Of a stretch of DNA of 64,000 nucleotides, positions 1 to 10,499 are shown in pieces; within the stretch, counting starts at the first letter, position 1, and every line of letters begins with the position of its first letter. The notes under the pieces are model-generated. The model saw only the letters and a program-made list of their open reading frames with translations. It ran no database searches and was not told where the DNA came from. The position numbers and the translations under genes were made by a program. This stretch comes from Ashinkailepas kermadecensis (taxonomy: Eukaryota; Arthropoda; Thecostraca; Neolepadidae), in contig JAOTOM010002331.1 in the NCBI GenBank assembly GCA_034440615.1, forward strand, positions 34,860 through 98,859. The letters are read 5' to 3'.

Positions 1-330
1 CATCGCCTGGCTTGCATGGCTCTAGAACAGAGGGATGCTCACACAGGAGGGATTGGACTTGAGCAGATTGACCAGAGGTGTCATTGATGAGGTAGTTGCT
101 GGTTGCGTTTTTGCTGAGAGCAACACCTGTGGATGAGAGTGAGGTAGAACTGTCAACCAGTGCCTGGGCGGCACAATCGACAAGGAGAGCATGATGGGAA
201 AGGAAATCATTTCCGAGTAGGACAGAGGTCACATCTGCCACAACAAATGTCCACGTGAATGTGCGGCGCAGTTCTCGGATGGAGATTGTTAGGGACACAA
301 AGCATAGCCTACCCTTGCCTGGCCACTTTA
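1..330 (-). pseudogene. Gypsy/Ty3-type retropepsin remnant, cut by the window edge
   Basis: The minus strand reads open for about 105 codons into the window edge. It carries the C-terminal half of a Gypsy-family aspartic protease: a beta-strand block FTWTFVVADV, then the conserved LLGNDFL turn and LLVDCAAQALVD, followed by a linker (LLCEHPSVL) of the type that joins protease to RT in Gypsy pol. The catalytic D[ST]G triad would lie upstream, near 330 or beyond, and is not recognisable. No LTR is seen. The gene would continue to the left of position 1 into RT. Family assignment rests on the LLGNDFL and VVADV motifs. I cannot tell whether it is an intact element or a fragment. Confidence 0.6.
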
Positions 331-1589
331 ACAAAAATAATAATTTCCAACCTTTGAAAAATAATATAGAAATTGAGCAAGTTAATGAAACACCTAACTA
401 ATCCTAACCTCATTTGAGTTTTACGCAGGAAGAAGTGTGTAAAATATAACTCGTGAAAACTCCAAACTGCAATAACGAAACCAAAAATGGCCCAAGTCAA
501 ATCATATCCCACACATGAAAGCTGAGAGTGGTCAAATGCTAATTACATTCATCAACATTGCATTGGAAAAATAAATTCCAAGAATTCACATATTACTCAA
601 AAATCACAAATTCATCCTGCAAATAAGGACCTGGTTGATCCTAGTTAGGGGTGATATCCCACATTGCTTTTCCAGTAATTATTACCCAGTTGTGATGCCA
701 TAGGCAAGCAATTACCAAGCTGTGCACAAGTTGGTGCATGGCACAGCATATATGTACATGTTTGCACATGCATAACAAGAGCAATATGATAGTTGATAGG
801 AGACCAAAGCACATGCTAAGTTGGCATTAATCACCAGATTGGAGCCGAAACGGAAAGTTGACATCAATTGCATCAATGGCATGACAAAGTTGGCATTGCG
901 TACGGCCTTAATTGACATACATCGTGTGAGATGCATGTTCTCCAGCAATACCCACCACGGCCAGATTTTGGCTACGCTAATTCAAGGGATGGTGCCTGTT
1001 GCTTCAAAGCCTATGACACGGGAACAAACATGAACAATAACAAAAACCTTGATGCTTCAATGAATGTGTATTACAAACGAGGAGGAAACAAACGTGGGAA
1101 AAGCGCCATAATAGTCCTGAAATGAAGGCACCATATTTAGTAGGTTTATCAGTATAGTCCAAATCTGGAATATAATTCAGCAGTATTCTGGAATAAAAAG
1201 GCGATTCTGGTATAGACGTCACGTGGCTTAGGTTTTGTCTAGTTTAAACCAAATATACTAGATCTGCGGACTTTGGAGTACCTGTAGTCTCTAGTTATCT
1301 TGGTTTCAATGGTTGGTGCACCCGCGGACGGCTGAGGTGATACATTGGTTTGTATCGTCGCGATGCCGCATTTAAAGGGATCTGTCCTGTTCAGGCAGAT
1401 AGTCCAGTGCGAATACTATGGGTACTCCTTTCGTGGTGTTAGATTAGCATGAAGCGGCATAATAAAGTACGCCATAGTGGCCTACCAGTGAAAGTCTTCG
1501 GTGAAATGGATCAATTTGTTTTCGCCAGATGAGTGTTGTGCAATTAATGCGTGCTGCATATGCCGGTAAATTTGACTTAAAATTTTTTT
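331..1589. other. AT-rich non-coding stretch, no gene seen
   Basis: Only short, unsupported frames are present. A partial copy of the dispersed ~190-bp repeat lies at about 530-620. Nothing else here matches a family I know. Confidence 0.5.
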
Positions 1590-1775
1590 TTTTTTTATTT
1601 TGTAAAATTTTTATTTGGAATAGGTAGGTACCATGTTTATCAAGATGACTAATATGATGGGACCACTTACCTATTTGCTGTGCAAATGCTTACTTTTCAG
1701 GTGGTGATAAAAATAATGCCAAAAGGGGGCTTTGAGATAGGTAACATAGCATAAAAAGAAATGTTAAAAAATATT
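1590..1775 (-). repeat. Dispersed ~190-bp AT-rich repeat, inverted copy
   Basis: Read on the minus strand, this segment aligns with 7,270-7,440: shared blocks include ATGCTATGTTA, a TGAAAA block followed by a GCATTTGCA block, a run ending GTGGTC, and a terminal AAACAT block. It is the only inverted copy of the family in the window. No coding potential is seen. It could be a short non-autonomous DNA transposon or an old SINE; no terminal repeats or target duplications could be fixed by eye. Confidence 0.45.
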
Positions 1776-2153
1776 AAGAAATGCAATATAGCCTGACCTT
1801 TGGAGAAAATAAAATTCCAACAAATAATATTATATAATTTCAAGCAATTTATTTTCTGAAAATTATAAAAATAAAAAAGAAGCCTAACCCAGCCTAACCT
1901 AACCTAAGCTGCTCTTCAAGAAGAACAATCACAAATATTCTTGAACATTTTTGTGAAACTTGTTTTGTTGACTTTGGTATTATTGTGCATTAACGTGGTA
2001 ACAAAAAAAGTTTGTTTAGGTTGGGTTAGTTTAGGTTCCTTAAGGTGACATTTTTTTTTAAAAAAAAAGCCTGCACAGAGAATAAGTGGTCGCATCGACG
2101 TCACCTTCGTGAACATGGTATTCTGAAGACAAATTCCACGTAAAACATTTAAG

Positions 2154-2534
2154 GACAAATTTACGGTAATCTTTACCTTTCGGCCGACACATGCAGCCAA
2201 GGTTAGTGATTTGTAAAGAGATGTACTCTGGGGAACAGTGACGTCACAGGAGTCAGGGAAGTGACGTCACAGGAGTCGGGTGTCGATGACGGGCACTAAA
2301 GTAACCTAACCTAACCTAACTTAACCTAACTTAACCTAACCTAACCCAACTTAACCTAACCTAACCTAACTTAACCCACCTTAACCTAACCTAACTTAAC
2401 ACATCGACACCCGACTCCTGTGACGACACTTCCCTGACTCCTGTGACGTCACTGTTCCCCACTGTACACCTCTTTACAGATCACTAACCTTGGCAGCATG
2501 TGTCGGCCGAAAGGTAAAGAAAGACCAAATTTAC
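2154..2534. repeat. Foldback palindrome with a TTAGG-repeat core
   Basis: The left arm (about 2,154-2,287) and right arm (about 2,402-2,534) are inverted copies roughly 130 bp long and about 90-95% alike by eye. They share GTCGGCCGAAAGGTAAAG, a CTAACCTTGG block and repeated TGACGTCA/CTCCTGTGACG blocks. The loop (2,300-2,400) is about 20 units of CCTAA with a few CTTAA or CCCAA variants, that is (TTAGG)n on the minus strand. There is no ORF. Structurally it resembles a foldback or MITE-type element whose centre is a telomere-like array. Confidence 0.8.
2300..2400 (-). repeat. Interstitial (TTAGG)n telomere-like array
   Basis: About 20 tandem pentamers CCTAA on the plus strand, equal to TTAGG on the minus strand, with single-base variants. 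TTAGG is the usual arthropod telomere unit. Shorter islands of the same motif occur near 1,885-1,912, 2,012-2,040 and 7,015-7,042. Confidence 0.8.
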
Positions 2535-2599
2535 CCATATGCCTGCTCTTGTGTAGGGGGAGGTAGATTGAAGGTCAAAGTGCCTAATTTAAATGTAGT

Positions 2600-2690
2600 G
2601 GTATCTAGGTAAGAACCTATCTAGGTAAGAACCTACCTAGGTATCTATGCACTAGGTAGGTACCTACCTACCTAGGTACCTACCAATTTT
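2600..2690. repeat. Self-complementary TACC/GGTA microsatellite
   Basis: Runs of CCTA/TAGG such as ACCTACCTAGGTA can pair with themselves. A similar cluster lies at 6,835-6,895. It is non-coding. Confidence 0.7.
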
Positions 2691-2699
2691 GTGTACATG

Positions 2700-3000
2700 T
2701 TTATGCTGATGCCAGTCTGCAAGCTGGTACATGATCTTATAGTTGATGTTAGTTGTGCTTACGTTGATGTGTTAGTGCTGATGTTAGTTGTGTTGGTGTT
2801 CCTTGAATTATTGTTGATATTGGTTGTTAGTTGCATTTACTTTTAATGTTATAGTGTTGATGTTAGTTGTGCTAAAGTTGACTGCGTTAGTGTGGATGTT
2901 AGTTGTGCTCACGTTGATTTTGTTAGTGCTGATGTTGGTTCTGTTGACATAAATTGGCTTAGTGTTGATGTTAGCTGTTAGTTGTATTGACTTTGATTGT
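2700..3000 (+). repeat. GTTGATGTTAGTTGTG minisatellite, left part
   Basis: Imperfect ~35-36-bp units built from GTTGATGTTAGTTGTG, TGACGTTGATT and GTGTTAGT. The same array resumes at 4,722 on the far side of the Penelope-like element, so this is the left half of one array split by insertion. Confidence 0.75.
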
Positions 3001-4720
3001 TTAATACAACGAAGAATGGCTCTTAGATGCTACTGGGTTTTAGACATTGCATGTAAAGAAAGCATACGACCTTCAATATACCAGGAGGTGCTGAGTTGAC
3101 AACAAAAGTAACGTTAAGGATTATACTTTATTACTCAACGTTTCGGCCAGGGGGCATCGTCAGGAGTGATATAAAAATGTCAAGTTTAGCAATTGAAAAA
3201 AAAAGCACGCGAGAAAAAAGCGTGCACAAGACACGTGGAATGCAGAAAAGCCTCCTCAGTGGTGCAGACACTTAAAGAAACTCCAAACCAGAAACAAACT
3301 ATGTCAAGATAGAATCCTCTGAGGAAGCCCGAGCCGATGGTCCACATACATATCGATACATACACTCACGCACATATATAGACATAGATCCAATATAACG
3401 CGTAATACATAAAATATAATTTATGTTTATGTAATTTAAGTGATATACCAAGACGTCGTTTGCGTGTTTAGTTGCGGCCGTAGATTACGTATGTGTAGAG
3501 ATTCGAGGACCTTTAGATCAGCGTTGTCCCTGGCTGTTGCTAGAATTTCTACTTTGAAGTTTGTGTTAGTGTCGCTGTGTTCCATGTTAGACTGTTTGTC
3601 GATCATGTGTTCGCCTAAAGGTGTGTATGCTCTTCGAAGTCTGGCATCTCCCATGTGCTCATTGTACCTATCCCTGATACTACGTTTGGTTTCACCGACA
3701 TAAAATATTCCAAGACAGCGGTTGCACGTTATTTTATAAACTACGTTTTTTCGCGTGCATCTACCTTTGAGCCCGTTGATACAGGTGTGGCACGTTCTTC
3801 TACCAGCAGGGCATGGCGGAATTTCCAGGGCTGAGCGGACCAGGTAAGATTTCAGCGTAGGTCCGCTAGTCCAGGCTACCATAATATGGTTTAGATGAGA
3901 CGAACGGATGGCTGCGTTTACCTGTCGACATAGTTGGTCATCGACAAATGGAAGTCTCATGTAAACATAGTTGGGATTACTACCCGCTCGATGCCGACGT
4001 TGCCCACTTATCCTACTCCTGTCGTGAGGGTGAACAGCACGAGCGGCGGAGTGTACCCGATGTGCTGGGTATCCGTTTTCCAGGAAAAGAGTTGTCATCT
4101 TCGCAAGGCTCCGCTCGCATGAAATAGTATCGGAGGAGACTCGTGCTGCTCTCCTCATTTGGGATGTTAAAACGGCCTTTTTAGTAGCCATCGGGTGGGC
4201 CGAATCATAGTGCAAGATGATGGGGGCTGCCATAGGTTTAAAGTACAGTTCGGTGGTGTAGCTCCCATCAGCCTGAACTACAAACAACGTATCAAGGAAA
4301 GGAATCGAACTGCTATGACCAGTATGTTCTAAGGTGAACTTGATGCTGGAGTGTTGTTGGTTAATTTCTGCAAAGAAGTCGAGCAGAGAGGCCAAGCCAT
4401 GTGTCCAAACACCAAAAATATCGTCTATATACCTCATGTAGAGAGCTGGTTTCAAATCATACGAAGCTAAGAAGATCAACTCAAGGCGGTGCATAAAAGC
4501 AATCGCTAAAGGAGGTGCACATCGGTTACCCATAGCCACTCCTTTTGTTTGCTTGTACATGGAGTTACCGAAACGTATGAAGTTATTGCTGAAAATATGT
4601 GTTAGTAATTTCACACAGTCCTGTACCCCAATCCCGAAAAGACAAATGTCATCCAGATTGTCCTCGATTAGACAAATCACAGCATCTATTGACTTTGACT
4701 TTGACTTTGACTTGAGCATC
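3001..4720 (-). mobile_element. Penelope-like retroelement, 5'-truncated
   Basis: The element lies in the minus orientation inside a minisatellite. It has a partial RT plus GIY-YIG ORF (3,436-4,719) and a 3' region (3,001-3,435). That region has the sequence CTGACGA...CGAAAC (minus strand, 3,141-3,163), which matches the two conserved core segments of hammerhead ribozymes; such motifs are known in Penelope-like elements. The 5' side grades into a GACTTT repeat (4,690-4,740). A 35-bp block is duplicated at that edge. The motif ATTGACTTTGATTGT before 3,001 recurs in modified form near 4,721-4,742 and may mark the target duplication. Confidence 0.8.
3436..4719 (-). CDS. Penelope-type RT with GIY-YIG endonuclease (partial)
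   Basis: Open for 427 codons. The first residues (LKSKSKSKS) come from the flanking repeat, so the true N-terminus is missing. The RT part shows QTKGVAMGNRCAPPLA (motif B region), the catalytic YIDDIFGVW box at about residues 92-100, and PFLDTL. A Cys-rich linker (CHTCINGLKGRC) precedes a GIY-YIG nuclease domain near the C-terminus: VVYKITC...FYVGETKRSIRDRYNEH, then PLGEHM and a final ESLHIRNLRPQLN block. This is the RT then GIY-YIG order of canonical Penelope elements. The RT fingers and the motif A aspartate are absent, so the copy cannot be active alone. The frame is otherwise free of stops, suggesting a fairly recent insertion. Confidence 0.85.
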   Translation of the reverse strand: MLKSKSKSKSIDAVICLIEDNLDDICLFGIGVQDCVKLLTHIFSNNFIRFGNSMYKQTKGVAMGNRCAPPLAIAFMHRLELIFLASYDLKPALYMRYIDDIFGVWTHGLASLLDFFAEINQQHSSIKFTLEHTGHSSSIPFLDTLFVVQADGSYTTELYFKPMAAPIILHYDSAHPMATKKAVLTSQMRRAARVSSDTISCERSLAKMTTLFLENGYPAHRVHSAARAVHPHDRSRISGQRRHRAGSNPNYVYMRLPFVDDQLCRQVNAAIRSSHLNHIMVAWTSGPTLKSYLVRSALEIPPCPAGRRTCHTCINGLKGRCTRKNVVYKITCNRCLGIFYVGETKRSIRDRYNEHMGDARLRRAYTPLGEHMIDKQSNMEHSDTNTNFKVEILATARDNADLKVLESLHIRNLRPQLNTQTTSWYIT

Positions 4721-4721
4721 T

Positions 4722-5185
4722 ATTGACTTTGACTTTGATTGTGTTAGAGTTGATGTTAGTTGTGTTGACGTTGAATGTGTAAGTGTTGATGTCAGTTCTA
4801 CTGAAGTTGATTGTGTTGATGTTTATAGCGGTTGTGTTAACGTTGATTTTGCTAGTTTTGATGTTAATTCTGTTGACGTTGAATGCGGTGGTTTTGACAT
4901 TAGTTGCGTTGGCGTTGATTGGCTTAGTATTGATGATATTTGTTGCTTGTGTTGACTTGCATTGTGTTAGTATCGAAGTTAGTTGTGCTGACGTGGATTG
5001 TGCTAGTGTCGATGTTAGTTGTGCTTATGTTGATTGTCTTAATGTTGATGTTAGTTGTGTTGACGTTGATTATGTTAGTGTTGGTGTTAGTTTCGTTGAC
5101 GTTGATGTTAGTTGTGCTGACGTTAATTGTGTTAATGTTGATGTTAGTTGTGTTGACCTTGATTGTGTTAGTATTGATCGATGTA
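4722..5185 (+). repeat. GTTGATGTTAGTTGTG minisatellite, right part
   Basis: About a dozen ~36-bp units continue the array seen at 2,700-3,000. The unit length divisible by three leaves long open frames (for example a Val/Asp/Ser/Cys-rich 207-codon frame at 4,783-5,406). I treat these as repeat artefacts. Confidence 0.75.
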
Positions 5186-5189
5186 TGAG

Positions 5190-6590
5190 CGTAGTCAAAT
5201 CCCTAATGAAGTTGTCTGGTTTGTTGTGCGGCGTATGCCACCTTGCTGAGGATCACCCTGGATGTCACGTCGCTGACGGCGTATACCACCTTGGTGAGGA
5301 TCACCCAGGCAGGGCTCAAAATAAGCGCCGTCCTAGCGATAGCGTCGGCGACCAGATGCTGGCTTACCAGGCTTCAGTGGCGACCAAAACCAGAATTTTG
5401 TTTTGATACGTCCGTTAAGATTTTAGCCACGAAGGACATAATTCGTCGATATATCAGTAATTTGTATTTAGCAGCACTGATCTTTTTCCAGATGAAAAGT
5501 ATACTAGGACCGTACCGCGAATTCTACCAAATATCCCGTACCTCTTGCTTACCACGTTTATACTAGAATCTCCCGTCGGCACAGGACGGCGCTTTCCAGA
5601 CAACCACAATGCTAAAACAATGGCATACCGTGGTCGCCAAAAGCGCCGTCGGGACGGAGACCAAATGGTTGTCGTGGTCGTCGCCTAGAAATCTAGTTAT
5701 AAATATGGAATTTGAAATCAGGCAACTCTTGGTGACTTGTTCAGTCGTCCGTTCGGAAATTGGTGTATGGGCAATTGTGCCCAACCGTGGTGGTGGATTA
5801 ATGTCTTGTTTTTGTGAATTGATTGCTGAACTGCCTGAATTAATATTGCCATTTACGAGGTAGGTGCGTAGTTAGATATCCAGGCATGGACTATTTGTAA
5901 AAGATGAAAACCAGCAAAAGGTTAAAATGACAGGGGAAGGATGCAAGCCGGAGAAAGAATAATAAGGGGAAGCATTTTGTGGCCACAAAGGATGTTCGTG
6001 TTCAGTAGCCGAGCAGAACATCCACAAGCACACCAAGAACAAACATGAGGAGCATGAGTGAAACTAGAAGCACACGATTTGGCAGAATTACGGCTGTAGT
6101 GAACTCGCTGCAGTATACATTTCATGACCCCAGGTCAATGCCTTCATGGTCAAATGAGGTCACAATCAGCCTCCACTCCACCCCAGCCTGCACCGCCCGT
6201 ACGTACAGAAAGTATGCACGTTCCACTGCAGAACGGTAGATAGACCGTTCATACGTACGCTCGCTACTACGCGGGTACAGACCGTGCGTGCTGTCGTTAC
6301 GGTCGGAGTACGGACCCATCGTGCGATCGTTACGGTCAGCGTTAAAACAATGGGACCATTCATTCCCATTCAAAATACCACACATTTTTTTTGCTCTTTA
6401 TTTGTGCGGAATAACTTCGGTTTCTCTTGTCCCGAAGAAAGAACGTTTAACTCTGCTATATTCTATTAAGAAAAAAAATGCCTAGGCTAGAATGCTAAGC
6501 CTGCAATGTCACATCAGGTCTAAGGCATTAAAAATTTCCCAAGCTATCTAGGTTACATTAGGCATTATTTGGCATTGTACACAATTCTTC
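5190..6590. other. No recognisable gene
   Basis: Mixed-composition DNA with short frames only. Around 6,170-6,340 there are loosely repeated CGTACGTA and CGTTACGGTC blocks on both strands, perhaps a decayed inverted-repeat element. Nothing can be assigned. Confidence 0.4.
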
Positions 6591-6594
6591 ATTA

Positions 6595-6780
6595 TGCTAC
6601 CCCACTCAAATACCAATATTTTGGTATTATATTGCATACCAACTGGAAAGTGCCTATGCACTTGTGCTGGTAATAAGTGGCTAGGTAGGCCACATCCCAC
6701 AGCATCTTAATCATATCAAGGAACATGTTTTTACAATATTTATGTCTTGAAATGCCATATGACATATTATGTAAATTCCT
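6595..6780 (+). repeat. Dispersed ~190-bp AT-rich repeat, copy
   Basis: Aligns loosely with the copies at 7,270-7,440 and 7,480-7,640: GCTACC..CTCAAATACCAATATTTTGGTATTAT, then CCAACTGGAAAGTG, then AAGTGGCTAGGTAGGCCACATC. It is more diverged than the two tandem copies. Non-coding. Confidence 0.4.
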
Positions 6781-7269
6781 CCCAACATTTACACTCTGGA
6801 CAATGCTACACATGGCCATATCCTTTTACCTAGGAATGTACCTACCTGGGTACCTATCCACCTACATACATACCTAGGTACCTACCTACACAGGAGCTTG
6901 TCTTAATCATGTTCAAAAACATGATCTCACAATTTTGTGTATTATTGCACTTCAAGGTATCCAGGAGACAAATTGTACACACATTTTACCCCACAAAGCA
7001 AAAATGGAGTTAGGTTTGGTTAGGTTAGGTTAGGCTAGGCTTTTTCTACAGTTGGAAAAAAACTTCCCATTTTTTGTAGATTTTGTTCACAAAAAAGTGC
7101 TCTCCTTCAAAACAGGTTTAATTTAATCGGTTAACCTAGTTCACTAGGCTCTGCAATGTACGGTTTTTCAGTTGAAAATTCTTCAGAAGTAAATGGGAAA
7201 TTTTCCATTTCTTTAGGAATTTATTTTCCTGCATGCAAGTTTAGGGTTATGCTGTGCTACATTTTTGCT

Positions 7270-7640
7270 TACTCTTGAACATTATTTTTATGCTATGTTA
7301 TCAAACTCCAGCCTGTTTTTGGTGTTATTTTGCCTGCCAACTGAAAAATATGCATTTGCAGAGGAAATGAGTGGTCACACAATGCTATCCACCTACATAA
7401 ACATTGCATTGGAAAAATAAATTGCAGGAATTAAAAATGTCCCAAAAAGTGCAATTTAATACAATTTGGTTTCTTGAAATGGCAACATTACTCAACTCAA
7501 AGTCCCATTTCAGGTGTTCTTTTGCCTGTCAATTGAAAAAGTAATCATTTTCAGAGAAAATGAGTGGCCACATCATGTTAACCATGTTAATAAACCATTG
7601 GAGAAGTAAATCCAACAATTAACAAATACCTGAAGTCAAA
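7270..7640 (+). repeat. Two tandem copies of the ~190-bp AT-rich repeat
   Basis: Copies at about 7,270-7,440 and 7,480-7,640 share the order TTTTGCCTG, CAA(C/T)TGAAAAA, GCAGAG(G/A)AAATGAGTGG, CACA(C/T)(A/C)ATG and CATTGGA(A/G)AA(A/G)TAAAT, offset by roughly 193 bp. An inverted relative is at 1,590-1,775 and a partial at 530-620. The tandem arrangement suggests local duplication. Confidence 0.5.
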
Positions 7641-7649
7641 AATTTACCA

Positions 7650-8890
7650 CCTTTTGTGGCAAGAATATCAACTGATACTTTTTAGTTAATTAAATTGAAA
7701 ACCGCAACCTAGGATATCCTATCATAACACCTGCTTTACAGATGAAAACATCTGATTACTGATTAGCACGTCTTGCATGCAGTCCAACCTGCAAATTACC
7801 GAAGTTCTGAAGATGGCAAGTGGAAAAGGTTTAGGTAAAGATATATGTAAGAATATTTAAATATAGAACTGGTGCTCATAATTGGTCTTAATGCTTTGCT
7901 TTTCTTTGCCATCCAGCTTGCCATATCAAAATTTGATGAGCCATTTACAATGCTTTGTTAACGAATAAGCTGCAATGCTAATATGCATGAATATTACAGC
8001 ACAATGCTGGTACTTTTCTTTGGATGGGTTTCATCCATATATCTAGAATAGGATATATCTAGGACAGATGGTCTTGTTCTACTCTGGAGAGGATATCTGT
8101 CTTTGGCATCCCAATTTAGTGCAAAATGAATACATGCATGTTATTATGTCAGATTTGAAACTATAATAATTGTGCCAGAATTTGTGGCCACTGTAGAAAC
8201 ATTATGGAACATGTCCAGATGTATTGAGTTATGCTTGAAAAAATGATGCTTGGTTCAAGCATCCTTTTGCCAAATATCCCTGGATATGCACTATTATATT
8301 TTTGTTTTTTTCTGGAACTATGCTAGATATGTCCAGAATAATATGCATTTTTCAACTTGGTTCAACATATGGCAAAAACTGAAAACGAGTAAAATTTGGA
8401 TACTACATTTCCCTTCAATAGAGCTGTCATCAGCTGTAACATATTTGCATATATGCAGTATGTTTGGTGCTGTATGCCAAAATTCAGGTGGAATTCTTTA
8501 GTTTCAAAGAAAGGAATGTTGAACATGGCTCAATTTGTTTTTTTTTACTGTTGCATTTCGAGAGTACAATGCTTGGCATTCCATTCCAAAGTTACAATTT
8601 TGTCTTTTTGAACCATACACTCCTTTTGTATTTGGCCAGTCAGCTTGGGCATGTATAAAACAGGAGGAAGTTTGCAGTCATTTTCAAACATCTCCAATCT
8701 TGTAGCCAAAAAGACCATGCTTTTTCATGGAGGATAGTGTTCTGGATGACAAACATCCAGCACAGGAACATTTTTCCAATTCTGGTTGGACAGATTGCAT
8801 GTCAGCAGTCACCACGGTTGGATTTGTATTTTGTAATCCTGGATGTGGAGAGGAAAATGTATGGGTAATTGAATATGGAGAGGGTATTGC
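7650..8890. other. AT-rich, no gene seen
   Basis: No frame shows a known motif. Some frames reach 60-83 codons but are low in complexity and overlap each other. Confidence 0.45.
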
Positions 8891-8892
8891 TA

Positions 8893-8935
8893 TTGGGGTT
8901 TAGGGGCGCATCGACTGCAGAGGTCATGCAGCGAG
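8893..8935 (-). mobile_element. I-like LINE 3' end (hairpin tail only)
   Basis: On the minus strand this reads GACCTCTGCAGTCGATGCGCCCC then TAAACCCCAATA, the same 3'-terminal consensus seen at seven other LINE ends in this window. The body of the element to the right (upstream on the minus strand) is not recognisable, so this is probably a very short, 5'-truncated insertion. Confidence 0.5.
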
Positions 8936-8939
8936 AGGA

Positions 8940-10085
8940 TATTATTATTCCAGTCAATGACATCGGAATATCGCCCTACACTTTCCAGTGAATCTTGAGC
9001 ACATCACAGAGCAGTTCATAGTCTAACAGCACCATCGAACCTCCAAGGGATAAAATGAGGAAGATTTCCTCAAGAGGATAATGTTCTGGATGCCGCAAAT
9101 ACAGGAATATCGTATTTTTCCAACCATAGCTGTCACTAATCTGGTGGTATAACTATATACCCCTTTTCTGATCACTATCGATTGCATATCCTTCCCTGTT
9201 CGACTGAGTGGGACAATAACATGGTGCAAGACTTGGATCGTTGGCGCAATATCTTGATATCTTATGGCCGACCAAATGTTTCACTTCAACTTCGCATTAT
9301 TAGCGTTGATCTCAGTTACCCCACCGTCGCCTATTAATAACAAGTCCCCGCATGCATTGCGTTTTGTGTGAACCCTTTTCTCTTTTATCAAGCTAAGGGG
9401 ATGTCGGCCTTCACCTTGATACTGACTCCGCACTACAAGAACCGAACTATGAGCATGGATTTGCTAGGCTGCTCCAAAGTACAACAATATCAAGAAGTGA
9501 TCCTACAAGATTGACATCCGCATAGTCAGTGACCTGCGCGCCATCCGGGAGTCGCCGACCTAGAGCGTCGTCGGCACTGCACTGGCAGCTGCGTCTCGCC
9601 TGCACATTAGCGTGTTGACTCCCAACACCGTGCCACCAGAGTCCGTCCGCGCCGCTTACCACGTCCTGAAGAAACTGCTGCGCTCTGTCGGCACTGGTGG
9701 TGCATCTGTGGCTTATCTCGCCGAGGGCGTGGTTGAAAGTGTGGCAAGCACAGATATAGCCATGTTTGGCATAAACCACGTGCTGACCACCAAAACGTCT
9801 CACATCAGTTGATTGTTCGGCGGAACGCCCCTGCCGTGGGCCCGTGACGTGGCACACACAGACTATCACATACAGAGTGCTGCAAAGAAACCCTCGCTTG
9901 AACAATTTTATCTTCACAAGCATTGGGGGGGGGGGGGACGATGGAAGGAACTGTGATCTCCCACCACAAGTCGTCCAGGGATCTTTAGAGCTTAGCATAG
10001 TTTTCGTCTTTCGAGATATGGTGAAGTAGAAATGACTACTTGTGATGCTTGTGATGACTATTGGAGGCGGCCACTGCCGTACCTG
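8940..10085. other. No assigned gene; GC-rich open patch at 9,500-9,900
   Basis: A GC-rich patch is open on both strands (66 codons plus at 9,612; 218 codons minus at 9,447-10,103). Neither frame shows motifs I recognise. The long minus frame runs through a G11 run near 9,927 and into the minisatellite, so it is probably not a gene. No function is offered. Confidence 0.3.
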
Positions 10086-10497
10086 TGAGGCGGCCGCTGT
10101 CACGGCTGTGAGGCGGCCGCTGTCACGGCTGTGAGGCGACCTCTGCTGTGGCTGTGAGGTGGCCTCTGCTGGTGCTGTGAGGCGGCCGCTGTCACGGCTG
10201 TGAGGTGGCCTCTGCTATGGCTGTGAGGCGGCCGCTGTCACGGCTGTGAGGCGGCCGCTGTCACGGCTGTGAGGCGGCCACGCTGCGACTGTGAGGCGGC
10301 CGCTGGCACGGCTGTGAGGCGGCCGTTGTCAGGACTGTGAGGCGGTCGTTGTCATGGCCGTGAGGTCGCCGCTGTCATGGCTGTGAGGAAACCGCTGCCG
10401 CACCTGTGAGGTGGCCACTGTGACGGCTGTGGTGTCACCACTGCCGCACTTGTGAGACGGCCACTGCCGTGGCTATGAGGCGGCCACTGCCGCGGAT
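10086..10497 (+). repeat. 23-bp GC-rich minisatellite, ~18 units
   Basis: Consensus TGTGAGGCGGCCGCTGTCACGGC. Counting by eye gives about 18 units, with the left and centre most homogeneous and the right end decayed. Many units hold GCGGCCGC, so the array is very CpG-rich against an AT-rich background. Confidence 0.9.
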
Positions 10498-10499
10498 AA

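Noticed and set aside
4783..5406. 207-codon plus-strand frame rich in Val, Asp, Ser and Cys
   Set aside because: Product of the minisatellite with a unit divisible by three.
9447..10103. 218-codon minus frame
   Set aside because: Runs through a G11 tract and into a minisatellite; no motif.
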